Positions 29,798 to 38,951 of a DNA stretch of 64,000 nucleotides are shown in pieces; position 1 is the stretch's first letter, and each line of letters starts with the position of its first letter. Position numbers and translations under genes: made by a program. This DNA comes from Cystobacter fuscus. Lineage in GTDB: Bacteria; Myxococcota; Myxococcia; Myxococcales; Myxococcaceae. The notes under the pieces were generated by a model, which was not told the DNA's origin, did not search any database, and saw only the letters and a list, made by a program, of their open reading frames with translations. The DNA lies in the NCBI RefSeq assembly GCF_002305875.1, contig NZ_CP022098.1:5456001-5520000 (forward strand). Reading direction: 5' to 3'.

Positions 29798-31081
29798 TCA
29801 GTCCACGGCGGCCTGATCCACGAAGAACACCACGCGTCCGCCCGTGGCCGGATTCGTCACGCCACTGACGCCCTCGGTGACCGTCCACAGGTTGGTGCCA
29901 CTGCCCGTGGCGTGCATGCCCTCGGGCATCCGCGCCCACTGGGAGCTGCCGGACAGGTACGCCTTGCGCGAGGCGCTCGTGGACACCTTGAAGAGCGCGC
30001 CGCCGTAGCGCGTGGAGCTCAGCCAGTACGAGGTGGTGGCCGTCGAGGTCATCACGGGCGCCACGCCCTGCACGTTCGGCTCGTTCATGATCCAGGCGCG
30101 CTCGGGCACCACCGCGCCGTTCACCACCACGAGCCGGTTCGTGGTGGCGTTCAGGGGCCAGCGGTAGAGCCGCCCGCCGAGCCCCGGTGTGGAGCCGTCA
30201 TACGGGCACTGCGCGTCGCTGCTGTTGCAGTACTCGCCCGAGAGCACCGCGCTCGTGCCACCGCGCGTGTCCTTGCCGAGGAAGGAGAACTTGGGCCGGC
30301 AAGGGCTCGCGATGGTCGAGGGCACGGTGTACGCGCTCACCTGGGGCAGCACGTACTTGTACCCGTACGCGCACCATACCGAGCCCACCTTGCCCACCTG
30401 CGTCTCGCACGTGGCGCTGGTGTCCACCTGGCGGATCTGCGTGAGGTCGAACACTCGCAGGCCGTCCGAGGTATCGGCCATGTAGAGGTAGTTGCCGAAC
30501 CAGGCGAGCCCGCCACCATGCTCGTTGACGGTGGTGAACTGGCCCGCGCTGGTGGGTCGGACGAGCAGCACGTGCCGGTAGTTGACCGTGCTGCCCGACA
30601 TGTTCGAGATGTCCGCCACGGACAGACGTACGCCCTTGTCCGGGTTGCTCGGCGCGTAGTGCCAGGAGACGAGGGCGACATTCGTGTCGCCGGAGACGCC
30701 CGCCGTCAGGGCCTGGGGAATCCAGTCGGTGGTGGCCATGTCGCCGTCGTTCCAGCGGAAGCCGCCTTTGTAACCCGTGGCGGGGGGATAGGTGCTCGCG
30801 GTGAGCACGGGGCCCGCGCGGTTGAGATCGCCCAGGAGGGCCGGCAGCCCGAGCGCGGGGCCCACGTCCGCCATGTTCGCGACGGAGTTCGTCCAGGTGT
30901 TCTGATCCACCAGCCGCAGACAGCTCGCGTCGTGGGCCGTGAGCGGCGCGCCCTCGGTGAGGGGCCGTGCCTGCGATTCCAGGGCGGTCTCGCTGCTGGC
31001 CTCCACGTCCGGAGCGGGGCCACACCCGCCAAGACACGTCGCGATGAACAGACTCCAAGCCATCGGGTCACGTCCGAACAC
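29798..31081 (-). CDS. Secreted lipoprotein of unknown function, beta-propeller-like
   Basis: 427 residues from a GTG at 31081, preferred to the ATG at 31063 because AGGAGG lies five bases before it. The lipobox is CLGGC (residues ~16-20). The mature protein is rich in short beta-strand segments (GGLAWFGNYLYMADTSDGLRVFDL, YLYMAD, RVFDLTQI) as in LVIVD-type propellers, with several Cys pairs suggesting disulfides outside the cytoplasm. Similar large lipoproteins are common in myxobacteria. It is followed by the YdjM-like gene 24 bp downstream on the same strand. No enzymatic motif seen. Confidence 0.75.
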   Translation of the reverse strand: MFGRDPMAWSLFIATCLGGCGPAPDVEASSETALESQARPLTEGAPLTAHDASCLRLVDQNTWTNSVANMADVGPALGLPALLGDLNRAGPVLTASTYPPATGYKGGFRWNDGDMATTDWIPQALTAGVSGDTNVALVSWHYAPSNPDKGVRLSVADISNMSGSTVNYRHVLLVRPTSAGQFTTVNEHGGGLAWFGNYLYMADTSDGLRVFDLTQIRQVDTSATCETQVGKVGSVWCAYGYKYVLPQVSAYTVPSTIASPCRPKFSFLGKDTRGGTSAVLSGEYCNSSDAQCPYDGSTPGLGGRLYRWPLNATTNRLVVVNGAVVPERAWIMNEPNVQGVAPVMTSTATTSYWLSSTRYGGALFKVSTSASRKAYLSGSSQWARMPEGMHATGSGTNLWTVTEGVSGVTNPATGGRVVFFVDQAAVD

Positions 31082-31179
31082 AGCTACCTCCTGATAAACA
31101 GTGAGGACGTGATTTTCAAGGTTGTGTAAAGGAAAGGCAACACGTGTCCCACCCCGAGACGCGGCGCTGGAAGTCCACA

Positions 31180-32340
31180 TCACCAGGAGAGACGCAGAAG
31201 CCCCACGGCCGCGCCGCCGACGATGAGCCAGACGGAGTTGATGCGATAGCGCAACAGGAGCAGGGCGCTGACGAGCGCGAGCCCCACCGTCACCGTGTCC
31301 ACCAGGGCCGCCCGGCCCAGCTCCCAGGTGACGCGGGCCATCAACGCGAGCGAGGCCACGTTGACGCCGTCGAGCACGGCACCGGCCACCCACGAGCGGC
31401 GCAGGCGCGGCACCAGCGGTCCACTCACCGCGACGAAGAAGAAGGCCGGCAGGAAGATGCCCACGGTCGCGACCACCGCGCCGGGCACGCCCCCCAGCAC
31501 GTAGCCGATGAACGTGGCCGTGGTGAAGACGGGGCCGGGCGTCACCTGTCCCACCGCCACCGCGTCCAGCAACTGCGCCTCGCCCAGCCAACCCCAGCGC
31601 TCCACCAGGTCCGTGCGCAGGAAGGCCAGCAGCACATAGCCGCTGCCGTAGAGCACGGAGCCCACCTTGACGAAGAAGAGGAACAGTCCTCCCAGGCTGA
31701 AGGGCACGGCGCTCGTGACTCCGGCCGCGAGGCCCAGCGGCACCAGGGGTCCTCCCACCCGCCTCCCGTCGATCCCCTTTGGCGCTCCGTCCCGGTCCGC
31801 CGCGCGCCGCCCCCCCTGCCAGAGCACCATGAGCACCCCGGCGCCCAACAGGACGAGCAACTCGTGCAGGCCCAGGCCGTTGGCGAGCACGGCGGCCAGT
31901 GCGACCGCGGCGAGCACGCGGGTCTTCACCGCGCTCCGGCCGAGGCCCCAGAGGGCCTGGAGCACCACCGCGATGATGACGGGCTTCACTCCGTACAGCA
32001 CGCCTTCCAGGGAGGGCAGGGTGCCCCAGCGGACATACGCCCAGGCGGCCCCCAGGGTGAGCAGCATCGCGGGGAGGATGAAGCAGACGCCCGCCACCAG
32101 CAGGCCCGCCCATCCGCCCCGCCGGTGGCCCAGGTGGATGGCCAGCTCCGTCGAGTTCGGCCCTGGGATGAGGTTCGTCGCGCCCAGCAGATCGAGGAAC
32201 TCGTCGCGGGTGAGCCAGCGGCGCCGGCGCACCACCTCGTCCTCCATCAGGGCGACATGGGCCGCGGGTCCGCCAAAGGCGGTGAAGCCGAGCCGCAGGA
32301 AGAGCAGCGCCACTTCCTTCAACGCTTGCGCGCGAGCCAT
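31180..32340 (-). CDS. chrA: Chromate efflux transporter
   Basis: Long-chain CHR-superfamily protein of 386 residues from the ATG at 32340, with two homologous halves. The first carries FLRLGFTAFGGPAAHVALME and ATNLIPGPNSTELAIHLGH; the second has FFVKVGSVLYGSGYVLLAFL and VAVGQVTPGPVFTTATFIGY. These FGGPxxH and PGP motifs are diagnostic. Around ten membrane segments. It pumps chromate out with proton-motive force in characterised members; whether chromate is the substrate here is untested. It stands alone with no chrB regulator. Confidence 0.92.
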   Translation of the reverse strand: MARAQALKEVALLFLRLGFTAFGGPAAHVALMEDEVVRRRRWLTRDEFLDLLGATNLIPGPNSTELAIHLGHRRGGWAGLLVAGVCFILPAMLLTLGAAWAYVRWGTLPSLEGVLYGVKPVIIAVVLQALWGLGRSAVKTRVLAAVALAAVLANGLGLHELLVLLGAGVLMVLWQGGRRAADRDGAPKGIDGRRVGGPLVPLGLAAGVTSAVPFSLGGLFLFFVKVGSVLYGSGYVLLAFLRTDLVERWGWLGEAQLLDAVAVGQVTPGPVFTTATFIGYVLGGVPGAVVATVGIFLPAFFFVAVSGPLVPRLRRSWVAGAVLDGVNVASLALMARVTWELGRAALVDTVTVGLALVSALLLLRYRINSVWLIVGGAAVGLLRLSW

Positions 32341-32643
32341 CCCGACCTCAGACACGCGGAGCTCCGTGCCGTTTCCACCACCGTGCCTCCAAGAAGAGGA
32401 AGACGCCACCGGGCATTGGGCGGATGAGGAGCGTGGCGGCGGTAGCCTTGGTGGCGAGGAGGCGTGACTTCAGGGGGGGTGGACTCATGGGGGTCATCGA
32501 AGCACGGCCGCCACCGTCGAGAATCGGTCAGAGATCGTTCGGGCGAGCCGAGAGGCAACCCGTGGCGGGCCCTGTCCGCGCGAGAGACGACGCGACGGCG
32601 TTGCATCCGAGGTGCGGCCTGCGATAAACCCCCGTCTGCCCAC
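32341..32643. other. Intergenic region before tRNA-Arg, no gene seen
   Basis: 303 bp between the divergent chrA gene and the tRNA. No convincing coding sequence or repeat was seen; it must contain the tRNA promoter, but no clear -35/-10 stands out. Confidence 0.5.
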
Positions 32644-32717
32644 GGTCCCGTAGCTCAGTTGGATAGAGCGGCGGTTTCCTAAACCGCAGGCCACTGGTTC
32701 GATTCCAGTCGGGGCCA
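32644..32717 (+). tRNA. tRNA-Arg (anticodon CCU)
   Basis: Cloverleaf of 74 nt: acceptor GGTCCCG/CGGGGCC with one T-G wobble, D-stem GCTC/GAGC, anticodon stem GCGGT/ACCGC around the loop TTCCTAA (anticodon CCT), T-stem ACTGG/CCAGT with loop TTCGATT, discriminator A. CCA is not encoded. Confidence 0.95.
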
Positions 32718-32719
32718 CT

Positions 32720-32757
32720 CGCCCTGCTTCCCAAGTTCCCGGAAGCAGGGCGTTTTT
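32720..32757 (+). terminator. Intrinsic terminator after tRNA-Arg
   Basis: CGCCCTGCTTCC and GGAAGCAGGGCG form a 12-bp perfect stem, followed by five T. Confidence 0.9.
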
Positions 32758-32859
32758 CTGTCCGGTGGCGTTCAGGGCGGTGCGGCCTCGCTCTTCGGGA
32801 AGGCAGTGGGGGATGGGCGAGGCGCTACACTCGCCTCCCTCCCGCGATCCAGAAGAGCG

Positions 32860-33393
32860 ATGCCGATGACCGCTGTCCTCCAGACCCAGCCCCCCATGTC
32901 CACCGACGATGCCCTCGCGCTCTTCGATTCCCTGGAGCCGGTCGACCTCGACTTCATGATGGGGCGCTGGGTCGGCGCCGGCTTCGACACGCACCATCCC
33001 ATGGACGGCCTGCTCGAGACCTTCGGCTGGTACGGCAAGGCCTTCGTCACGCCCGACGACGTGCACCCGCTGCTGTTTCGCCGTGGCGGCGGCGTCGTCA
33101 GCATCAGCCCGCGCTTCATGCCCATGGGCCTGCTCTGGAAGCTTCGCCTGCCGCGCTCGGCGTTGCTCAACGCGCTGTCGTTGCCGCTCAAGTTCGCGCT
33201 GCAGACCCGTCGCGCTCGTGCCCGCGTGCGCATGATGGAGCACCGCGGCAAGGTGAGCGCGACGATGATCTACGACGACCTGCCCATCCACGACGTGTTC
33301 CGCAAGCTCGACGCCGTCACCGTGCTCGGCGCGATGGACCTGAAGGGAATGCCGCAGCCATTCTTCTTCCAGCTGCGCCGCGAAGGCGCCTGA
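32860..33393 (+). CDS. GXWXG/DUF4334 domain protein
   Basis: 177 residues from the ATG at 32860. The N-terminal VDLDFMMGRWVGAGFDTHHPMDG has the GxWxG signature, and the C-terminal DLKGMPQPFFFQLRRE is the usual DUF4334 ending. Soluble, without signal peptide. Known members are small lipocalin-like proteins with no agreed function. It is the first gene downstream of the tRNA and a likely accessory gene, with codon choice a little different from the housekeeping genes. Confidence 0.82.
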   Translation: MPMTAVLQTQPPMSTDDALALFDSLEPVDLDFMMGRWVGAGFDTHHPMDGLLETFGWYGKAFVTPDDVHPLLFRRGGGVVSISPRFMPMGLLWKLRLPRSALLNALSLPLKFALQTRRARARVRMMEHRGKVSATMIYDDLPIHDVFRKLDAVTVLGAMDLKGMPQPFFFQLRREGA

Positions 33394-33574
33394 GCCACGC
33401 CGCGCGGGCGCCCCGCGACGGAGCGCACGAGCCATCGCCGAGCCGGTGGGGGAGAGCGGGCGGGCGTACCGGCGGAGGCAGCCGGAGGGGACGGGGTTGT
33501 ACGGGGCGGTGAGCGTGTTGACGAAAAAAGTCATGCATAACCGTCTTCCCCCGGCCGTCTATAGGTTTGAGTCG

Positions 33575-34879
33575 CTACTCCTTATCGTCATCGTCCGTCT
33601 CATCGTCCTCATCGTCCATCTCACCCAGGATCTGACTGATGCTCACATCGAGGTTGCTTTCGATGACGGCCAGGAGGCTTTCGAATTCTGTCGAATCCAG
33701 AGGGAGGCGCTCCTTGAGGAGACATTTCGTCTTTTCGTAGACCGCCTCCCGTGCGAGCTCGAGTCTACGGGACACTGTCAATTGATCCTCGCCTATCTTC
33801 TTGCCCAGCTCGATTGCCGTCAGACGTTTGACATAGTAATGCCAGAGCAGCCGTCGCTGCTCTTTCGGCAGCCCGTCGAGTACATCACTCAAAGCCTGAT
33901 GGAAATCATCCATGAATCGACGCTCATCCTCCTCATCGTCCGTCTCACCCAGGATCCGACTGAGGCTCACATCGAGGATGCTTTGGATTTCGGCCAGGAA
34001 ACTGTCGAACTCCTTCGAGGCCAGACTGAGGCGCTCCTTGAGGAGACGTTTCGTCTTTTCGTAGACCGCCTCCCGTGCGAGCGCGAGTTTACGAGACGCC
34101 GTTGATTGATCCTTGCCTATTATCTTGCCCAGCTTGGTTGTCGTCAGCCGTTTGACATAGTAGTACCAGAGCAGCCGTCGCTGCTCTTTCGGCAGCTCGT
34201 CGAGTACATCACTCAAAGCCTGACGGAAGGCATCCATGAATCGACGCTTGATGAGTTCGATTTCCGAGTTGGGCCCCTGGAAGGGGATGTTTTCCAGGGC
34301 ATCCAGGAGGCTCGCCGGGAGCGAGCCATTGCCGGACGGCTGTTTGCCGGGTGGAAGCAGACGACTGGCGACGACATTAATCCAGTGTTGCAGGGTGCTG
34401 TTGCCCCGGTACGTCGCGAGCCGCGGCCCGGCGGGGGTCAGGCCCACCAGGAGCTGAATGCGGACATTTTGACAGACCTCATCCACTACGGAGACGGAGT
34501 TCGTCCGCATGAGCCAGGTTCGTAGCTCGGTCAGATGGTGCGCCTCCAACGTCGCGATGGCTTCGGGCACTTTGTGCACGCAGGCGCATGCGAGATAGAG
34601 ATCTTCCAGGTTCATTTTCGCAAAGACCTGGGCGAGCGTGACACCCTCTTCGGTCGGAGGCAGCCGATGTGCCACGTAGCCCACGAAGACCTTGTCAGCC
34701 AAGCCAAACGGCTTCCCTTGACAACCGCGGTCGACGGCGTGCTTGAGCAGGCGTTCCAACTCCTCGCCATCGGCTGGCAGGTCTCCGTGTCTCTTCGTAT
34801 GCTGAAGAAAAACCGGGGTGAGTGGTTTCGGTGGTTTCATTGCCCCGATGCTACCTGGATTGTCTTCTTCCCGCTGCAT
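33575..34879 (-). CDS. Sigma-70-like factor with tandemly duplicated region-4 module
   Basis: 434 residues from the ATG at 34879 (34840 is an alternative). The N-terminal ~200 residues contain a divergent region-2-like domain (YRGNSTLQHWINVVASRLL). Residues 212-319 and 320-427 are two consecutive copies of one 108-residue module: a region-4 helix-turn-helix (LPKEQRRLLWYYYVKRL ... SRKLALAREAVYEKTK), a helical stretch and an acidic DDEED end. Two copies of region 4 are unusual for a sigma factor. The gene is visibly lower in GC than its neighbours, suggesting transfer. It is divergent, 79 bp apart, from a large Ser/Thr kinase gene, a pairing seen in myxobacteria. Confidence 0.8.
   Translation of the reverse strand: MQREEDNPGSIGAMKPPKPLTPVFLQHTKRHGDLPADGEELERLLKHAVDRGCQGKPFGLADKVFVGYVAHRLPPTEEGVTLAQVFAKMNLEDLYLACACVHKVPEAIATLEAHHLTELRTWLMRTNSVSVVDEVCQNVRIQLLVGLTPAGPRLATYRGNSTLQHWINVVASRLLPPGKQPSGNGSLPASLLDALENIPFQGPNSEIELIKRRFMDAFRQALSDVLDELPKEQRRLLWYYYVKRLTTTKLGKIIGKDQSTASRKLALAREAVYEKTKRLLKERLSLASKEFDSFLAEIQSILDVSLSRILGETDDEEDERRFMDDFHQALSDVLDGLPKEQRRLLWHYYVKRLTAIELGKKIGEDQLTVSRRLELAREAVYEKTKCLLKERLPLDSTEFESLLAVIESNLDVSISQILGEMDDEDDETDDDDKE
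33599..34246 (-). repeat. Intragenic tandem duplication, 2 x 324 bp
   Basis: Copy A 34246-33923 and copy B 33922-33599 are adjacent, in frame and of equal length, encoding the duplicated region-4 module. They share most residues, so the duplication is fairly recent. Confidence 0.9.
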
Positions 34880-34958
34880 CCTTGTGAGTAGATTCGTGTG
34901 AGTGTCGCCTCGCTTACCATGGTCGTGGAGTCACCCTGGCTACCCGACGGAGAACCCG

Positions 34959-37900
34959 ATGTCCGAATGTCTGACAGATGAGATCCTCGCGAGGCTCCTC
35001 GATGGGCGGCTGACCGCGGAGGAGCTGACCCACATGCATGAGCACATGGATGAATGCTCCCAATGCCGTGAGTTCGTCCTCAGGCTCATCCACCGCACTT
35101 CCTCCCAGGAAGAGTCTCAGGAAGAGACAGCGCCGCTTCCCATCGCGGGTTGGACACCTCCCACTGAGTTCGATGAGTTCCGTCTGGTGCGCCCGCTCGG
35201 CCAGGGTGCCATGGGGGTCGTCTACCTCGCACGGGACACGAGGCTGCGACGGTTGGTCGCGGTGAAGTTCATCGCCTCGCGCCATCCGGAGGCACAGGCC
35301 CGAGAGCGGTTCCACAAGGAGGCGCAGGCCATCGCGCAACTGCAACACACCAACGTCGTCACCGTGTTCCGCATCGGCCAGGTCGGTGACCACCCCTACA
35401 TCATCACCGAGTACCTCGAAGGACAGACCCTGAGCACGCTGGACCTGCCGCTGCCCTGGCGACGTGCCCTCGGTCTGGGGGTCGGTCTGGCGCGAGGGCT
35501 CGAGGCCGCCCATGCCGCGGGAGTGCTGCACCGGGATCTCAAGCCCTCCAATGCCTTTCTCACCCTCTCGGGTGAAGTGAAGCTGCTCGACTTCGGGCTG
35601 GCCGAGTTCGTCGACCACTCCGCCCCCGGCGAGTCGGGCCTCGCGCGTACCGTCGTGGGAACACCCTCCTATATGGCACCCGAGCTCTTCCAGAGAGAAT
35701 CGGCGACGCCACAGAGCGATCTCTATGCGCTCGGCGTGGTCCTCTATCAGTTGTGCACGGGGAAGCTGCCCGCGCGCTCCTGGACCGGGAGCACGAAATC
35801 CCCTCCCGAGCCCGCGCGGTCCTCGGAGGACGAGGGCCCTCCTTCGCTCACCGAGGACGTGCCGGGCATCGACCTGGACTTCGCCTCGCTCATCCAGCGC
35901 TGTCTCCACGTCGCTCCCGACCAGCGCTACGGCTCCGCCGAGGCCCTGCGTGCCGCGCTCGAGAGGCTCCATGTGCCCGAGGTACGCTGGGAGGGCAATC
36001 CCTACCGGGGCCTGGCGTCCTTCGAGGCCGAGCACCGCGCGCTCTTCTTCGGGCGCGACGCCGACATCGAAGGGGTGCTCGAGCGCCTGCGCCGCCAGCC
36101 CCTCGTCCTCATCGCTGGGGACTCGGGGATCGGCAAGTCCTCACTGTGCCGCGCCGGCATCCTCCCTCGAGCCACCCAGGGCGCGCTCGACGGCTCCCGC
36201 AACTTCACGTCCCTCACGCTCCAGCCCGGCCGACGTCCTCTCGCGGCCCTCGCCGCCGCACTCGTGCCCGTCCTCAAGCGGCCAGAGGACGAGCTCGGCG
36301 CATGGCTCGCCGAGCAGCCCGGACGGCTGGGGCCGGCGCTCCGGGCCCTTTGCGGGCCGGGGCAGGGTCTGCTCCTCTTCGTCGACCAGCTCGAGGAGCT
36401 CATCACCCTCAGCGAGCCCGCCCAGGCGGAGCACTTCGCGCGACTCCTGGGTGAGCTGGGCGAGTTGACCGAGTCCTCATCCGGTGTCCGCGTGCTCGTC
36501 GCGGTGCGCGGTGATTTCCTCACCCGGGCCGGTGTGCTGCCGGGCCTGGACACCGCGTTCGAGCGGGCGCTCTACCTGTTGCGGCCCCTGAGCGCCGACG
36601 GGGTCCGCGAGGCCATTGTCGGCCCCGCCCGGGGTCGAGGCGTGACCTTCGAGGCCGCGGCCCTCCAGACCCTCGTCGAGGCCATGGCTCGGGGCTCGGG
36701 CAGCCTGCCCCTGCTCCAGTTCGCCCTGGCCGAGCTGTGGGAGCGCCGGGACTCCGTCAGGGGCCACATCACCCAGGCCTCGCTGGAGGCCATGGGCGGC
36801 GTGGCCGGCGCGTTGTCGCGCCATGCCGACGCGGTGCTCGCGCCGCTCCACGAGACCGGGCAGCGGGCCGCGCGTCAGTTGCTCGGTCTGCTCATCACGG
36901 CCGAGGGGACCCGTGGCGAGCGGAGCGAAGAGGAACTTCTCACGGTCTCCCCGGAGGCTGGCACCGCCCTGCGAGCGCTCGTCGAAGGGCGTCTGCTCCA
37001 GGCGCGCGCCGTGGGTGGACGGACCCACTACGAGCTGGCCCACGAGGCACTCATCACGAGTTGGGGGACGTTGCGCCGTTGGCTCGATGAGGACGTCGGC
37101 CAGCGCGCGCTCCGGCAGCGCCTGGAGGTGGCTCGTGCCGAGTGGGAGCGTCTGGGGCGTCCCGAGGAGCTCCTCTGGCGCAAGCGCCAGCTGGATGAGG
37201 CGCGGGCTCTCCCCGCCGCGGACCCGGGCTCGCGCGAGCAGGACTTCCTCCGCGCTTCATGGCGCGCCGTGCGCCGCGAGGAGCTGCGCCGCGGATTGGC
37301 CATGTTCCTCGTCGTGTTCCTGGTGGGAGGAATCTATGGCGGATTGAGTCTGTGGGGGCATCTGGAGACCCAGTGCGCCGTCGAAGAGAAGCGGGGCCTC
37401 GCCCGGGCGGAGTTCGCCCTGGGGCACGAATGGCGTCAGCGCGCCAGCGCCGCTCGCACTCAGGCGCTTGAGCTGTTCGACCCTGAAGGCGCCGGGACGA
37501 AAGGAGAACCGCACCAGCGCTGGGCGAAGGCCGAGGAGATCTGGCGTGAGGAGGCGATCCAGGCGTTCAACATCGCCGACACCGCCCATGCCGAAGCGTG
37601 GCGAGCCCTCGAAGATATCCTCGAGCGCGTTGGCAATGAGACGGATACGCACGAGCTTCGCATCCAGCTCACCCATGAGCGCCTCCTGCTCGCCGAGGAA
37701 TTCCACCGCACGGAGGCAAGCGCCCAGTTCCTCCTGGACCTCAAGCGGCTGACGGCCACGGACCCCGTCTGGCGGGAGCGGCTCGATGCGTTGGCGGGGC
37801 TCGAGGTCCAGACCACGCCACCGGGCGCGGGTGTCGAACTCTGTCGGTACAAGAAGTCCAAAGGCATGTGGCAGTGCGAGCCCGTGAGTTTGCCCAGCCC

Positions 37901-38879
37901 CCAGACGCCCATCGCCCGGCTGTCTCTCGAGGCGGGCTCCTATCATCTCCGCTTCACCCGAGAGGGCCAGGCGCCGGTCGATCTTCCACTCCTGCTCGAG
38001 CGGGGCAAGACCGAGCAGATCCAGATCAACCTTCCTTCCTCCGTGCCCGAAGACTACGTCTACATTCCCCCCGGGTGCTTCCTTATGGGCAGCAACGATC
38101 TGGAAGAAGTGCGGGACTTCATGCGCAGCATGCCGATGCACAAGCGCTGCATGAAGGAGGGAGAGGGCTACCTCATGGGCAAGTACGAGGTGACCCTGGA
38201 CGACTGGATAAGGTATCTCGAATCCGGGGCCGCGACGGAGGAGGAGCGAAACCTGCTGGTGACGGAGAAATCCAGCGCGTGGGGGGCGCTCACGCTGCGG
38301 CCCCTGGGCGCTGACTCCTGGGAGTTTTCCCTCAAGCTGGCGAGTGGGGACGTCCTCACGGCGCGCGACGACCAGCGTCTGCGCTACCCCCACCGGAGCT
38401 TGCGCCAGGAGCAGAACTGGAGACGATTCCCCCTCGCGGGGGTCTCCGCCAAGGAACTCTCGGGCTACCTCTCCTGGTTGAACCGCACCGAGCTGCCGGG
38501 AGTGCGCCTGTGCAATGAGATGGAGTGGGTGCGTGCCGCTCGAGGTGCCGACGATCGCAGGTATCCGCACGGCTCCCAACTCGAGCCGGACGATGCCAAT
38601 TTCGATGAGACCTATGGCCGTCAGCCCGAGAACTTCGGGCCCGATGAGGTCGGCGCCCATCCCGCCGCGGTGAGTCCCTTTGGCATCCACGACATGGCGG
38701 GCAATGTCTCCGAGATGGTTCAACCGCCGGTCGCGGATCTCGGTGACATCGTCATTCCGGGGGGCGCCTGGTATTTCGAGCGCATCGTGGCGTTCATTCC
38801 CAATCGTCAGGCATTCACCGCCACGTCTCGGGATGTCACCGTGGGTGTGCGCCTGTGCGCCTCATGGCCCCCGCGGTGA
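34959..38879 (+). CDS. Zinc-finger, Ser/Thr kinase, STAND ATPase and FGE-sulfatase-domain protein
   Basis: 1306 residues from the ATG at 34959. Order: N-terminal zinc-finger-like domain (1-40; HEHMDECSQC, His28, Cys33, Cys36, anti-sigma ZAS style); protein kinase (75-340; GQGAMG 81-86, Lys103, HRDLKPSN at 191, DFG at 211); a STAND-type ATPase (363-780; FFGRDADI, Walker A GDSGIGKSS 387-395, LLLFVDQLEEL); one membrane segment (~780-803); a helical spacer; and a C-terminal formylglycine-generating-enzyme-like domain (~1031-1306; YIPPGCFLMGS, GVRLCNEMEWVRAARG, GNVSEM, GVRLCASW). The ZAS-like start and divergent sigma gene suggest it senses a signal and controls that sigma factor. Confidence 0.92.
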   Translation: MSECLTDEILARLLDGRLTAEELTHMHEHMDECSQCREFVLRLIHRTSSQEESQEETAPLPIAGWTPPTEFDEFRLVRPLGQGAMGVVYLARDTRLRRLVAVKFIASRHPEAQARERFHKEAQAIAQLQHTNVVTVFRIGQVGDHPYIITEYLEGQTLSTLDLPLPWRRALGLGVGLARGLEAAHAAGVLHRDLKPSNAFLTLSGEVKLLDFGLAEFVDHSAPGESGLARTVVGTPSYMAPELFQRESATPQSDLYALGVVLYQLCTGKLPARSWTGSTKSPPEPARSSEDEGPPSLTEDVPGIDLDFASLIQRCLHVAPDQRYGSAEALRAALERLHVPEVRWEGNPYRGLASFEAEHRALFFGRDADIEGVLERLRRQPLVLIAGDSGIGKSSLCRAGILPRATQGALDGSRNFTSLTLQPGRRPLAALAAALVPVLKRPEDELGAWLAEQPGRLGPALRALCGPGQGLLLFVDQLEELITLSEPAQAEHFARLLGELGELTESSSGVRVLVAVRGDFLTRAGVLPGLDTAFERALYLLRPLSADGVREAIVGPARGRGVTFEAAALQTLVEAMARGSGSLPLLQFALAELWERRDSVRGHITQASLEAMGGVAGALSRHADAVLAPLHETGQRAARQLLGLLITAEGTRGERSEEELLTVSPEAGTALRALVEGRLLQARAVGGRTHYELAHEALITSWGTLRRWLDEDVGQRALRQRLEVARAEWERLGRPEELLWRKRQLDEARALPAADPGSREQDFLRASWRAVRREELRRGLAMFLVVFLVGGIYGGLSLWGHLETQCAVEEKRGLARAEFALGHEWRQRASAARTQALELFDPEGAGTKGEPHQRWAKAEEIWREEAIQAFNIADTAHAEAWRALEDILERVGNETDTHELRIQLTHERLLLAEEFHRTEASAQFLLDLKRLTATDPVWRERLDALAGLEVQTTPPGAGVELCRYKKSKGMWQCEPVSLPSPQTPIARLSLEAGSYHLRFTREGQAPVDLPLLLERGKTEQIQINLPSSVPEDYVYIPPGCFLMGSNDLEEVRDFMRSMPMHKRCMKEGEGYLMGKYEVTLDDWIRYLESGAATEEERNLLVTEKSSAWGALTLRPLGADSWEFSLKLASGDVLTARDDQRLRYPHRSLRQEQNWRRFPLAGVSAKELSGYLSWLNRTELPGVRLCNEMEWVRAARGADDRRYPHGSQLEPDDANFDETYGRQPENFGPDEVGAHPAAVSPFGIHDMAGNVSEMVQPPVADLGDIVIPGGAWYFERIVAFIPNRQAFTATSRDVTVGVRLCASWPPR

Positions 38880-38951
38880 TGCGCGGATGAGAATTTCCGC
38901 ATAACTCCGTGGGCGGTGCCTTCTTCTCTCATGAACCCGGAAGAGAGGATC

